Source of the DNA: Niastella sp.
GTDB lineage: Bacteria > Bacteroidota > Bacteroidia > Chitinophagales > Chitinophagaceae
DNA length: 64,000 nucleotides
Assembly (NCBI GenBank): GCA_017744515.1
Contig: JAGIBF010000009.1
Span: 15,934-79,933 of the forward strand
Reading direction: 5' to 3'
Shown here: in pieces, positions 9,494 to 18,649 of the stretch
Numbering within the stretch: position 1 is the first letter of the stretch
How the letters are laid out: each line of letters begins with the position of its first letter
The notes under the pieces: generated by a model
Seen by the model: only the letters and a program-made list of their open reading frames with translations
Databases searched by the model: none
Told to the model about the DNA's origin: nothing
Position numbers and translations under genes: made by a program

Positions 9494-10759
9494 TTATTGG
9501 GTTAAATGTACGCGATCTCCATTAACAATACCCCTTACTGCACCGGTTAATGTTTTACCGATAAAGGCAGAGTTCTTCGACTTCGATTGGAAACGTTTTT
9601 CATCCACTGTAATTGTTCCGGCGGGATCATAAAGCGTGATGGCTGCTTTGGCTCCTTTTTGTATGGAAGCTGCTTCAAGCCCGAATATCTTACGGGGATT
9701 GATGCTGAGTAATTCCACCCACCTGCTTTCCGGAACTTCGGGCATAGCCGTTTTCAGAACTGCATAAGCGGTTTCCAGGCCTATCATGCCATTTTTCGCA
9801 TATTCAAACTCCAATACCTTGCTGTCGAACTCATGTGGCATGTGGTGTGTGGCAATACAATCGATGGTGCCATCGAGCACTGCTTTTTTCAGTGCATTCA
9901 CTTCCGTTGCTGTGCGTAGGGGCGGATACACTTTGAGGTTGGTATCGTATTGCAGCAGATCGGCATCCGTAAAGAACAGGTGGTAGGGAGTTACGGAACA
10001 GGTAACGGCCAGACCGCCTTCTTTAGCTCTCCGGATATAATCGAGCGAACGGGGAGAGGTGACGCCGGTAAAATGCAGTTTGGAGTCGGCATAGCGGGCC
10101 AGTTTGATGTCTCTGGCCACCAGCAGTTCTTCCGCCATCATGGGTTTGCCTGGCAAGCCCAGCTGGGTAGATATGATGCCTTCGTGCACCAGCCCGTTGG
10201 CGCCTACACTTTTATCGTCGGGTATCTGGATGACCACGCCGTCGAATGCTTTTACGTACTGCAGTGCTTTCACCAGCAGCCCGGCGCTCTGGATGGGGTG
10301 GAGGCCATCGCTGAAGGCTATGGCTCCGTTGCTCCGCATATCATACATTTCCGCCAGGTCTTTTCCTTCGGCGCCCCTGGATACAGCTCCGATGGGGTGC
10401 ACATTGACCGGGAGGCTTTTTGATTTTTGCTTGATGTATTCGGTCTGTGACTTGTTGTCTACTACCGGCTTGGTATTGGGTACCACCAGCACGTCGGTAT
10501 ACCCCCCTGCAGCCGCGGCGGCGGCGCCCGTTTCGAGGGTCTCTTTGTATTCGTATCCCGGGTCGGCAAACTGGGCAAAGATATCTACCCAGCCCGGCGA
10601 CAGGGTCAGGCCCTGACCAGCAATTACCTGGTCCGCCTTTGCCTCTATGCGGGGTTGAATGTCTTTAATAATGCCGGACTCAATAAGTATATCCTGCCTG
10701 GTTTCGTGAAAAGGAGAGGATGGATCGTTAATGTAAGCCTGTTGAATGAGCAACACCAT
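9494..10759 (-). CDS. pyrC: Dihydroorotase-like amidohydrolase (HxH metal motif absent)
   Basis: Overall DHOase similarity (GYEYKETLETGAAAAAAGGYTDVLVVPNTKPVVDN; YPPLRTATEVNALKKAVLDGTIDCIATHHMPHE), but SPGWVDIFAQFADPG replaces the canonical DxHxHxRxPG. Confidence 0.8.
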   Translation of the reverse strand: MVLLIQQAYINDPSSPFHETRQDILIESGIIKDIQPRIEAKADQVIAGQGLTLSPGWVDIFAQFADPGYEYKETLETGAAAAAAGGYTDVLVVPNTKPVVDNKSQTEYIKQKSKSLPVNVHPIGAVSRGAEGKDLAEMYDMRSNGAIAFSDGLHPIQSAGLLVKALQYVKAFDGVVIQIPDDKSVGANGLVHEGIISTQLGLPGKPMMAEELLVARDIKLARYADSKLHFTGVTSPRSLDYIRRAKEGGLAVTCSVTPYHLFFTDADLLQYDTNLKVYPPLRTATEVNALKKAVLDGTIDCIATHHMPHEFDSKVLEFEYAKNGMIGLETAYAVLKTAMPEVPESRWVELLSINPRKIFGLEAASIQKGAKAAITLYDPAGTITVDEKRFQSKSKNSAFIGKTLTGAVRGIVNGDRVHLTQ

Positions 10760-10998
10760 TGTTCAAAAAATTGAGCGAAGTTAAGGTATTACTGGCTAAT
10801 GGGTTGGGGAGCGTTGAAAAAATGTTGATTATCAAGCGTAAGAAGCCCGTTTTCATCCTTTTGCTTCATTTCCCTTATTTTTTGACTGTAACAGAACTTT
10901 TCTTAAAAACTACATCAAAGCATAGTTGAACACATTTTGCTATTCGTTATACCACACGGAGGACTAAGTCCAGACTTAAGGAATACAAAACCAGTACA

Positions 10999-11196
10999 GA
11001 GCGACAATTCCTCGCTCATGCAAGGAGGCAACTATTTTCAACGGAGGAAGAGTAATCATCCTCCGTTCACTCAAATCGTTCTTAATACACTCCATTCATT
11101 CTCTCCATACCCAGCATTCAGTTTTCAGGGAGGCTATCGGCACAGCGGGTCATTACTGCAGGTGTGCAGATCGCTTTCCAATAGCCTTCTGAAAAC
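10999..11196. other. Cluster of three consecutive intergenic hairpins; candidate structured RNA or regulatory region
   Basis: GAGCGA(10999-11004)/TCGCTC(11012-11017); AACGGAGGA(11040-11048)/TCCTCCGTT(11059-11067); GTTTTCAG..AGGCTAT..(from 11121)/..ATAGCCT.CTGAAAAC(to 11196) with inner AGCG/CGCT and CTGCA/TGCAG. Confidence 0.5.
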
Positions 11197-11210
11197 ATGA
11201 GCGTTAACAA

Positions 11211-11522
11211 TCAGGGCAGGTCACTGTAGATGATGGCTATCGGGAAAAACAGGAAAAAGCCATACTCGTACTCGTGGAGCCCCCATGCCGGCGTGGCGCT
11301 GAAGGTGTAGCCTGGGTTGGCATTGCGCAGGCGTTGCATTTCTCCGTTTACAGTGTTCGTGGTACCTACGGGATAGTACGCGTCATAATCGTAGTACCAG
11401 GTGTAGATAAACAGGGCTTTGGATGTGGCTGGTGCAGCAGGTTGTGGGGTGGCGGTAATGGATTGGCCTGGACATAGCGCCAGCAGCAGGGTAATGATAC
11501 CCAGGGAGAGTGCTTTTTTCAT
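11211..11522 (-). CDS. Small secreted hypothetical protein
   Basis: 103 aa with signal peptide MKKALSLGIITLLLALCPGQSITA. Confidence 0.5.
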   Translation of the reverse strand: MKKALSLGIITLLLALCPGQSITATPQPAAPATSKALFIYTWYYDYDAYYPVGTTNTVNGEMQRLRNANPGYTFSATPAWGLHEYEYGFFLFFPIAIIYSDLP

Positions 11523-11636
11523 AACAAAGGAGGTTTAATGAATGAATAATCCTCCATCATTGCGCTGTATACAATTTACATCATTTATTCGGTGTGTTCG
11601 GGGCAATAACGTTGATAGAAGTCAAAAAACTCATAC

Positions 11637-12422
11637 TTAATAACCTGTTAACCTGGCCTGACGCTTGGCTTCTTTTTGTGCCGGCGTGAGGTTGCGTTCG
11701 TAATCGTACAGGGCGTTTTCCCATTCGCCGTAGATGGCATTGGGCAATACGATAAATTTGCGACCCCATTCGTCTTTTATCCTGTCAGCTTCCTCTCTTC
11801 TGATGTCGATCGGTTTCTTTTCAAATGCTGTGGTGAAATCGGTGAGGTTGTCGCCCAATAACATCACGATCTCATATTCCGCCATTACTTTCTGCCGCCT
11901 TGCTTCTTTGGAAGAAGTGTTAAGAAGGAACAACATGTGGGCGGTATCGGCGTCGGGCAATTGTAATTGTTGAAGGTTCAACAAGGTGCTGGTAATCTCA
12001 CTGGTGTCGCGGTTGCTGATGTAAAAGATGCTAAGACCTTTTTGTTTGGCCGCTTGCAAAAAAGCTACGGCACCCGGAAGGGCAGTAGCTACGGAGCGGC
12101 TGGTCCATTGTTTCCATGCCTGGCTGCTGTATTCTTTTCCCTGTTTGATGAGCTGGGCTTCGCTGTAGCTATTGTCGAGGATGGTTTCGTCGAGGTCGGT
12201 AACGATGGCCAGTTTCTTTTTGCGGAGCTTTCGCTTGGGTATTTCCTGCAGGCGCAGGTGTGCCAGGTTGAATGCCTGGTAGCATAAGGCCCTGTACTCG
12301 GCAGCTGTTTGCTGGAACAGCACGGGATATGACTTGATACTGGTAGCCGGCACGGTGGTTTCCTGTGCAGGCAATGCCTGAACGACTATCAGGCCAAATA
12401 AAAGCGGCATGAGTTGTTTCAT
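11637..12422 (-). CDS. 5'-nucleotidase, lipoprotein e(P4)-like HAD acid phosphatase
   Basis: LAIVTDLDETILDNSYSEAQL, FYISNRDTSEITSTLLNL, VMLLGDNLTDFTTAFEKK; internal Met start MKQLMPLLFGLIVVQALPAQE. Confidence 0.85.
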   Translation of the reverse strand: MKQLMPLLFGLIVVQALPAQETTVPATSIKSYPVLFQQTAAEYRALCYQAFNLAHLRLQEIPKRKLRKKKLAIVTDLDETILDNSYSEAQLIKQGKEYSSQAWKQWTSRSVATALPGAVAFLQAAKQKGLSIFYISNRDTSEITSTLLNLQQLQLPDADTAHMLFLLNTSSKEARRQKVMAEYEIVMLLGDNLTDFTTAFEKKPIDIRREEADRIKDEWGRKFIVLPNAIYGEWENALYDYERNLTPAQKEAKRQARLTGY

Positions 12423-12461
12423 AGCCCAAATGTAACTTGTTTGGACTATTGGAGGATATGT

Positions 12462-12498
12462 AAAAAGAAACGGGGCACCTGATAACAAGTGCCCGTTT
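12462..12498 (-). terminator. Rho-independent terminator downstream of the WcaJ-like gene
   Basis: Minus strand AAACGGGCAC-TTGTTATCAG-GTGCCCCGTTT followed by CTTTTT. Confidence 0.6.
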
Positions 12499-12528
12499 AT
12501 TTATTCTACGGTAATAGGGAATACGCTT

Positions 12529-13908
12529 TTAAAAGGCTGCCTTATGTGTTTTCTCACTGAATACAGTAAGGAATATGATCTTGATGTCGAGCACAGGCGT
12601 CCAGTTCTCTACATACCAAAGGTCATGAGCGGTACGGTTGTTCTTTTGCTCGTCAGTATCAGTAGGGCCTCTCCAGCCATTTACCTGCGCCCATCCTGTA
12701 ATGCCGGGCTTTAGGTAGTGACGGATCATATAGTTGTCCACTTCGCGCTGCATCACCTCATTGAGGAAGATACGATGGGGGCGGGGACCTACCACGCTCA
12801 TATCACCGATCAAAACGTTGATGAATTGAGGTAACTCGTCAAGGCTGTATTTACGTATCACACGACCGATCTTCGTTACGCGGGGATCATCTTTGGTAGT
12901 AGATGCTTTTCCGGCAACAGCCGCATCGTTTTGATACATGCTCCTGAACTTATAAAGTTTGAACTGACGGCCACCTTGTCCCAAACGAATGGGGCAATAG
13001 AATACCGGGCCGGCAGATTCCCATTTGATAAGGATAGCCAATACCAGGAACAAAGGCGCCAGCATGATCAATGCCATCAGGGAGAAGATCACATCACAAA
13101 CACGCTTCAATGTTGCGAAGCGGAATCTGTCGAGTGATATCTCACGGATATTGATAATAGGCATATCGCCAAAACTGGTAGTCTTATAGTTGCGGCCTAA
13201 GAGACGAAAGTAGTCGGGCACCAGGCGCACCCGTATACCATGATAGTCGGCTTTATCGGCTACAAATTGAATTTTCTCATCGAGGTGAGTGGGTAATGCA
13301 ATGATCACTTCATCCACCTTTTTCTCTTTCAATACCTTGTCCATGTCCGATATGCGGCCAATGATCTGGTATTGGAGATCGGAATCTTCAGGATTGTCAT
13401 CGAGAAAGCCGATGATGCGGTATCCAAAGTCTGGATTCTGGTGAAAGTAGTTTTCGATGTGTGCACCAACACGTCCTGCACCAACTACCAATGCCTTGCG
13501 CACATTACGCCCGTCGATGCGCATGCTGCGTACGATGGAGAATAGCAGGTAATTGACAATCATATTGATTGCCGGAAAGCCCAGCAGGAATGTCATGAAT
13601 TGTGTTTTGGTATATCCTTGCGGTATACCCAGCACGAGATATAATAAGCAGAGCACCGCTATCATTTCGAAGTGCGTCTTCAAATGATTCTTAAAGCGAT
13701 ACCTCAAACCATTATGTAAGTGTAAATAATAAACCTTGTTCTTGGAGGTGATGAATATCCAGGTTAAGATCAAGGTAATGAGATACAGATAGTTCTGTTC
13801 ACTCATGCCATGTCCGTAGAACATGTTAATGCCTGCAAAACATCCTATAAGAGTCAGAAAGTCTCCGGCACCGTATAGCAACGTAAGTCGCCTGTCTGAA
13901 CGAATCAT
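12529..13908 (-). CDS. wcaJ: Undecaprenyl-phosphate glucose phosphotransferase (initiating sugar transferase)
   Basis: Multi-TM N-term, KRVCDVIFSLMALIMLAPLFLVLAILIKWESAGPVFYCPIRLGQGGRQFKLYKFRSM; DELPQFINVLIGDMSVVGPRPH. Confidence 0.92.
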   Translation of the reverse strand: MIRSDRRLTLLYGAGDFLTLIGCFAGINMFYGHGMSEQNYLYLITLILTWIFITSKNKVYYLHLHNGLRYRFKNHLKTHFEMIAVLCLLYLVLGIPQGYTKTQFMTFLLGFPAINMIVNYLLFSIVRSMRIDGRNVRKALVVGAGRVGAHIENYFHQNPDFGYRIIGFLDDNPEDSDLQYQIIGRISDMDKVLKEKKVDEVIIALPTHLDEKIQFVADKADYHGIRVRLVPDYFRLLGRNYKTTSFGDMPIINIREISLDRFRFATLKRVCDVIFSLMALIMLAPLFLVLAILIKWESAGPVFYCPIRLGQGGRQFKLYKFRSMYQNDAAVAGKASTTKDDPRVTKIGRVIRKYSLDELPQFINVLIGDMSVVGPRPHRIFLNEVMQREVDNYMIRHYLKPGITGWAQVNGWRGPTDTDEQKNNRTAHDLWYVENWTPVLDIKIIFLTVFSEKTHKAAF

Positions 13909-14226
13909 ATAAGGATATGGGTTAAGTTTTCTAAAGGATAATTGATTAACTGGCCAAACTGATCACGTACGAATAACCAATTAAGAAACGCAAAACTATA
14001 AGTTATATGATGCAGGTGAAAGTGGTGAAACATAATTTATTTGCGTGTATATATAAGTACAACATGTTTATCTGTATGGGAATTATTTTCCAAAAGAGGG
14101 AAAGTTGAGAATCATCAAAGAGCTAATTATCACGATTGTATATAATAATAATGGCTGTTCTATTGCGTTAAAGAAAAGCGGTTTCTATATTGTGCCGCAA
14201 TTGTTATTGCTCTAAACTCGTATCTT

Positions 14227-14790
14227 ATGATGGCATCCCTACGCTCCCGTATCTATGGGCTTATTCTATTGTCGTGTATATCACTTCCTGGTTTTTCTCA
14301 GTGGAGTGACGGGCCTTTTCTGAGTCTTGGTATACAGGCCGGTTTTCCTTTAAACAAACAAGTGAAAGCTTATTCATGGGCTGTCGGTGGTTTGGGTAAG
14401 TTCTCCCTTCCGCTGGGTACCAATGATTATTTCACTTTTTCATTAAATGCTTTAAGTATTAATGGAAAGGGCAAGGGAGCTGTGCAGGAGACTGATAAAG
14501 GCTTGAAAGAACATGATATTCTTTCAGGATTTATAGGTTACCGGTATGATTTCCGGAAGGAAGATGCTACTAATTATTTCTTTATGGAACCTCAGATCGG
14601 CTGGACTGCTTCCGGCACTGACTATAATACTTTCTCTGTGTTGCCGATGGTCGGTTACTCGCTGAATGCAAAGATCGATTTTGGTCTCTGGTATCATGCT
14701 TCTACTACTACACAGCGTTATTCCAAGATCGGTGTGCTGGGTGTTTTGGTAGCGTATAACTTCCACTTTGCAAGCAGAAATGCTGAATAA
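14227..14790 (+). CDS. Putative outer-membrane beta-barrel protein
   Basis: Signal peptide then alternating beta-type pattern with C-terminal aromatic strand. Confidence 0.55.
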   Translation: MMASLRSRIYGLILLSCISLPGFSQWSDGPFLSLGIQAGFPLNKQVKAYSWAVGGLGKFSLPLGTNDYFTFSLNALSINGKGKGAVQETDKGLKEHDILSGFIGYRYDFRKEDATNYFFMEPQIGWTASGTDYNTFSVLPMVGYSLNAKIDFGLWYHASTTTQRYSKIGVLGVLVAYNFHFASRNAE

Positions 14791-14895
14791 AAAGTTATAT
14801 TAATCCAATTATAATGTCATCCTGCCAATAGCTTTTGAAGGGTTCCGTTAATACAAGGGAGCATTTTCCCCCATTGTTTAATTGCAGGAACCTAT

Positions 14896-15459
14896 ATGCA
14901 AAAGAATATTCAGAGTGATCTTTACCGGTATGGCGGATTGACCGGTTCAAAGGGCTTTTTAAAAGGCCTCAGGATACCCGGTTTTCGTTATACGTATTTA
15001 CTTCGTAAAGCTTCCACGTATAAAAAATATACTCCCGGTTGGTTTTTCTATTCTTTCCTATTGAACAGGTATGCTTATAAGTATGGCTTTCAGATACCTT
15101 CCCGTACTTCAATAGGTGAAGGTTTTTATATTGGTCATTATGGATTTGTTGTGATCAATGAAAAAGCCAGGATTGGCAGGAATTGTACCATAGGGCCTGG
15201 TGTTACTATCGGTCAGGCTAACCGGGGAAAGCTCAAAGGTTATCCCACCATTGGGGACAATGTGTGGATTGGAACGAATGCTGTAATTGTGGGTAATGTC
15301 AGGATCGGTTCAAATGTGTTGATCGCTCCTAATGCTTTTGTGAATCAGGATATTCCTGGAAGCTCTATGGTGATAGGTAATCCCTGTCAGATCATACCCA
15401 AAGAAAATCCTTGTGAGAGTTATATCAATTTTGTCCTGGAACCGGAAACAATAGTATAA
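14896..15459 (+). CDS. Serine acetyltransferase-like left-handed beta-helix acyltransferase
   Basis: Hexapeptide repeats (IGRNCTIGPGVTIGQANRG; TIGDNVWIGTNAVIVGNVRIGSNVLIAPNAFV). Confidence 0.8.
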   Translation: MQKNIQSDLYRYGGLTGSKGFLKGLRIPGFRYTYLLRKASTYKKYTPGWFFYSFLLNRYAYKYGFQIPSRTSIGEGFYIGHYGFVVINEKARIGRNCTIGPGVTIGQANRGKLKGYPTIGDNVWIGTNAVIVGNVRIGSNVLIAPNAFVNQDIPGSSMVIGNPCQIIPKENPCESYINFVLEPETIV

Positions 15460-15485
15460 TGTAGATCTGATTGTTGTTTTATAGT

Positions 15486-15514
15486 AAAAAGCCAGCATAT
15501 TCTGCTGGCTTTTT
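15486..15514. terminator. Bidirectional Rho-independent terminator between convergent genes
   Basis: AAAAAGCCAGCA-TATTC-TGCTGGCTTTTT perfect inverted repeat. Confidence 0.85.
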
Positions 15515-15551
15515 GGGTAGTTGTAAGGGCTTGTATTAAAAAGGGAAATAT

Positions 15552-16316
15552 TTAGCGGGGCCTTACTTTTAGCATCAGCCTGAAAAAGAAGGCACTGTTC
15601 TGTATCAAAAAGCGAATGGTGGCATAATACTTTGGCCATAACCTTTTAGGCTCTTTTGTCAGCCTGTAAACCCATCTTAATCCCATCTTCTTTATCCATT
15701 CCGGGCTTTTCAATGTTTCATCAGCCAGGTACAGGAATACGCCTCCTACACCCATCATTAATGATTTATCCAGCTGCTGGTGAAAGTGGTGCATCAGGTA
15801 ATCCTGTTTAGGGCTGCTGATACCAATCCATACAATGTCTGGTTTAAGCGCATTGATAGTCGCTATGTCGGCTGTAATGGCTGCATTGCCTGCAATAGCG
15901 GAAGCTGCCACAAAAGGTGGTGCTTTATAACCAAGTATTTTTGCTTTGGGATATTGTTGTTGCAGATTCTTCTGCAGATTCACCAGCAATTCATCTGTGC
16001 CTCCGTAGAAGTAATGAGTAAGTTCTGTTTGCAATAATGCTTTGCACAAGTGAAAGCCTGAAACGGTGCTTACTGATTTGTTGCCACGCAGTCTTGCCAC
16101 TAATTGCGACGGCTTACCATCAGGCATCGTAAGGTAGGCATTGTTCAATATGCTCAACAGTTGAGGATCACCATTCGCTTCTTTTACCACTGATGCATCC
16201 GGAAAGCAGATGTAGGCCGGTGCATTAAATGGATAGCTGCTGACCTTTTTGATCGCTTCTTCAGGATTGATGACCGATATATGCACGCCTAAGAAATCAA
16301 ACCGGCTGTTGTTCAT
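15552..16316 (-). CDS. WecB/TagA/CpsF-family glycosyltransferase (GT26)
   Basis: FLGVHISVINPEEAI, TMPDGKPSQLVARLRG, DIVWIGISSPKQDYLMHHF, GVGGVFLYLADETLKSPEWIKKMGLRWVYRLTKEPKRLWPKY. Confidence 0.9.
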   Translation of the reverse strand: MNNSRFDFLGVHISVINPEEAIKKVSSYPFNAPAYICFPDASVVKEANGDPQLLSILNNAYLTMPDGKPSQLVARLRGNKSVSTVSGFHLCKALLQTELTHYFYGGTDELLVNLQKNLQQQYPKAKILGYKAPPFVAASAIAGNAAITADIATINALKPDIVWIGISSPKQDYLMHHFHQQLDKSLMMGVGGVFLYLADETLKSPEWIKKMGLRWVYRLTKEPKRLWPKYYATIRFLIQNSAFFFRLMLKVRPR

Positions 16317-16890
16317 CTTTTTTAAGTTTTTTGATAAAGCGGGCCGGATTGCCTGCCCATATTTCATTAGGTGGTATGTTGCCAGATACTACACTGCCTG
16401 CTCCCACCACTGAATTGTCGCCAATGGTAACACCTTTCAGTATGATTGAGGCGCCGCCAATGAACACATTGTTACCTATATGGATTGCTGCTGTTCTGTA
16501 ATTATCGTTGGGAGTGGCAAGACGAACATCCGGGTCGATGGGATGGAAGTCGGAATCCCAGATCTTACAACTTCCGCCGATCATTACATTGTTGCCCAGG
16601 GTGATGGATTGGGCACAATAGATGGCAGAGTTGCTCATCCGCAGGTTCGTTCCGATGGTCAATAATGCACCGGGTTTCACCACGATCGAGCTCCTCGTAT
16701 CTCCTCCGATAGGATTTTTGTATTTACCCGAGTTGATCCTTGCATGATCGCCAATAGTCATTCTGCCGCGGTTGATGATCAATAAGGGACCGAAGATGGT
16801 GATCTTTCCATGTTTCACTTTGAACAGCCACAATTTGAACAGGTTCAAAGGCAGGAAAAGGAGCTGATATATCTTTTTAAAGATTCCCAT
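16297..16890 (-). CDS. Hexapeptide-repeat acyltransferase
   Basis: LbH repeats (IGNNVFIGGASIILKGVTIGDNSVVGAGSVVSGNIPPNEIWAGNPARFIKKL). Confidence 0.85.
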   Translation of the reverse strand: MGIFKKIYQLLFLPLNLFKLWLFKVKHGKITIFGPLLIINRGRMTIGDHARINSGKYKNPIGGDTRSSIVVKPGALLTIGTNLRMSNSAIYCAQSITLGNNVMIGGSCKIWDSDFHPIDPDVRLATPNDNYRTAAIHIGNNVFIGGASIILKGVTIGDNSVVGAGSVVSGNIPPNEIWAGNPARFIKKLKKDEQQPV

Positions 16891-16892
16891 AT

Positions 16893-17951
16893 TTATCTAA
16901 CTGCATTAGCCAGCAGACTATTGTATACTGAGCTCAATGATTTCATATAATAATCTGATGAGTATTCTTTTTCGATGGTAGCCCGGGCTTTTCTACCTAC
17001 CTCTGCCTGTTTGGCGGGATTGGTAAGTACGGTGGAGAGAGAGCGGGCCAGGTCTTCTGATGAACGCTGCTGCGCCAGAAAGCCATTCTCATTGTCTACT
17101 ACTACTTTTTTGAAGGCGTCCACGTCCGATACGACGACTGATTTTCCAAGCGCCATCGCTTCCAGCAATGCCATGGGCATTCCTTCGCCATGAGAGGGAA
17201 GCAGGAAGATGTCGGAGTCGTTGAGCGAGTGCCATTTCTGGGCGCCCCATACCACCCCTTTGTATTCAAATGAGTTACCGAGGTTGTCGGCCAGCGCTTT
17301 CAGAAACCATTCCTGGTCGGGACCGGAGCCGTATACATCCAGTTTGAAAGGTACCTGCCGTGCTTTGATGGTTTTAAGTGCCTCTACGATCTCCTTCAGT
17401 CCTTTGGGCATGTGCAAACGACCAAAGTAGATGATCCTGTTGTAGGTGGGCGCCTGGCTTTCGAGAGCCGGGATCTCATTCAGGTCGATACAGTTCCGCA
17501 GGATCAACACTTTTTCCGGCGACACATTGTACAGGCGCTGGATAGATTCCTTTTCATCCTCATTGAGCACGATGAGCTGGCTGGCTGCTTTCAATATCCA
17601 CTTCACCAGCGGAGAATTGCTTTTCTGGTAAGCCAGCACGCCGCCGTGAAAATGGACGATGAGGGGAATGTTCTTTTTCTTCGCGAGATACAGGAACATG
17701 AAATCCCTGATCACCGATTTATTATCGAATGAAAAATGAAAGTGTATAAGATCGTAGGTATTGTTCTTCAGGGTGCGCCTGAACTCTTTTATTTTCCGGA
17801 GGTAAGTACTCGTTTTGTTCTTGGTGCCGAGGTCCCTGTCGAAGAAATCTGTTGTATGCGGGGCATTGTTCAGGATCATGTTGATCACAGTAACGATACC
17901 TCCCAGTGATTGGGCTGGATCATTGTTGGGACCGGTCATCAGGATTTTCAT
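16893..17951 (-). CDS. Glycosyltransferase family 4
   Basis: MKILMTGPNNDPAQSLGGIVTVINMI; IYFGRLHMPKGLKEIVEAL; PSHGEGMPMALLEAMALGKSVVVSDV. The upstream 37 codons of the ORF-track call translate an intergenic repeat. Confidence 0.9.
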   Translation of the reverse strand: MKILMTGPNNDPAQSLGGIVTVINMILNNAPHTTDFFDRDLGTKNKTSTYLRKIKEFRRTLKNNTYDLIHFHFSFDNKSVIRDFMFLYLAKKKNIPLIVHFHGGVLAYQKSNSPLVKWILKAASQLIVLNEDEKESIQRLYNVSPEKVLILRNCIDLNEIPALESQAPTYNRIIYFGRLHMPKGLKEIVEALKTIKARQVPFKLDVYGSGPDQEWFLKALADNLGNSFEYKGVVWGAQKWHSLNDSDIFLLPSHGEGMPMALLEAMALGKSVVVSDVDAFKKVVVDNENGFLAQQRSSEDLARSLSTVLTNPAKQAEVGRKARATIEKEYSSDYYMKSLSSVYNSLLANAVR

Positions 17952-18002
17952 CTGGTATTGGTTTTTCTGTATTGCTTGATTGCTGTCACTATCACTATTG
18001 CT

Positions 18003-18060
18003 GTCACCCTGAGCTTGTCGAAGGGGTGTGGAATCGTCAAAGGGCGGCTCACCCTTTGAC
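18003..18060. repeat. REP-like element plus adjacent perfect hairpin
   Basis: TGTCACCCTGAGCTTGTCGAAGGGG (18002-18026) and GTCAAAGGG(18036-18044)/CCCTTTGAC(18052-18060). Confidence 0.75.
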
Positions 18061-18064
18061 AATC

Positions 18065-18637
18065 TTATGGTACATTACTAAAATCAGTTATCACCTTTCC
18101 GTACAGGCTTGTCTCATGTTTTATCAGTTCGTCTTTACTTCCTCTGTAACGGATATGTTTTGCAGGCACACCGCCTGAGATAGAGTAGGGCATAACATCT
18201 TTGTTGACTACTGCCCCGGCCGCAACGATGGCGCCCCGGCCGATGGTAACGCCTTTAAGCAAAGTAGCACCGGCGCCTATCCATACGTCCGATTCTATTT
18301 TTACGGGCATATCTTCGTGCGGTTGCTTTTCCCGGATATCAGCTATGTAACGGCCACGTAGATCAACGGGGTGCTCACCGGTGATGATGGTAACGTTGGG
18401 ACCCATGATCACTTTGTCGGCTATTTCTATATGCGCCACGCCACAGATGAAACAGGCAAAGGGGCCAATGTATACATCGTTACCCACCTGCATATTCCAA
18501 TAATGGATATCCGAGTTGAATGGAAAGAACCGCACGTTCTTGCCTGCTTTGGCAAAGAGACGCGTGTAGAAGGCGCGGCCGGTGTAGTTGGCCGCTTTCT
18601 TTCCGTATTGTCCTATTTTGAATAATGCTTTGATCAT
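18065..18637 (-). CDS. Hexapeptide-repeat O-acetyltransferase
   Basis: VWIGAGATLLKGVTIGRGAIVAAGAVVNKDVMPYSISGGVPAKHIRYR. Confidence 0.87.
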   Translation of the reverse strand: MIKALFKIGQYGKKAANYTGRAFYTRLFAKAGKNVRFFPFNSDIHYWNMQVGNDVYIGPFACFICGVAHIEIADKVIMGPNVTIITGEHPVDLRGRYIADIREKQPHEDMPVKIESDVWIGAGATLLKGVTIGRGAIVAAGAVVNKDVMPYSISGGVPAKHIRYRGSKDELIKHETSLYGKVITDFSNVP

Positions 18638-18649
18638 GGTATCTCCTGT

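Noticed and set aside
10999-11196. RNase P RNA or tmRNA at the GGAGGACTAAGTCCAGAC region
   Set aside because: GAGGACTAAGTCC only loosely resembles the RNase P GAGGAAAGUCC motif; other conserved RNase P or tmRNA blocks were not found.
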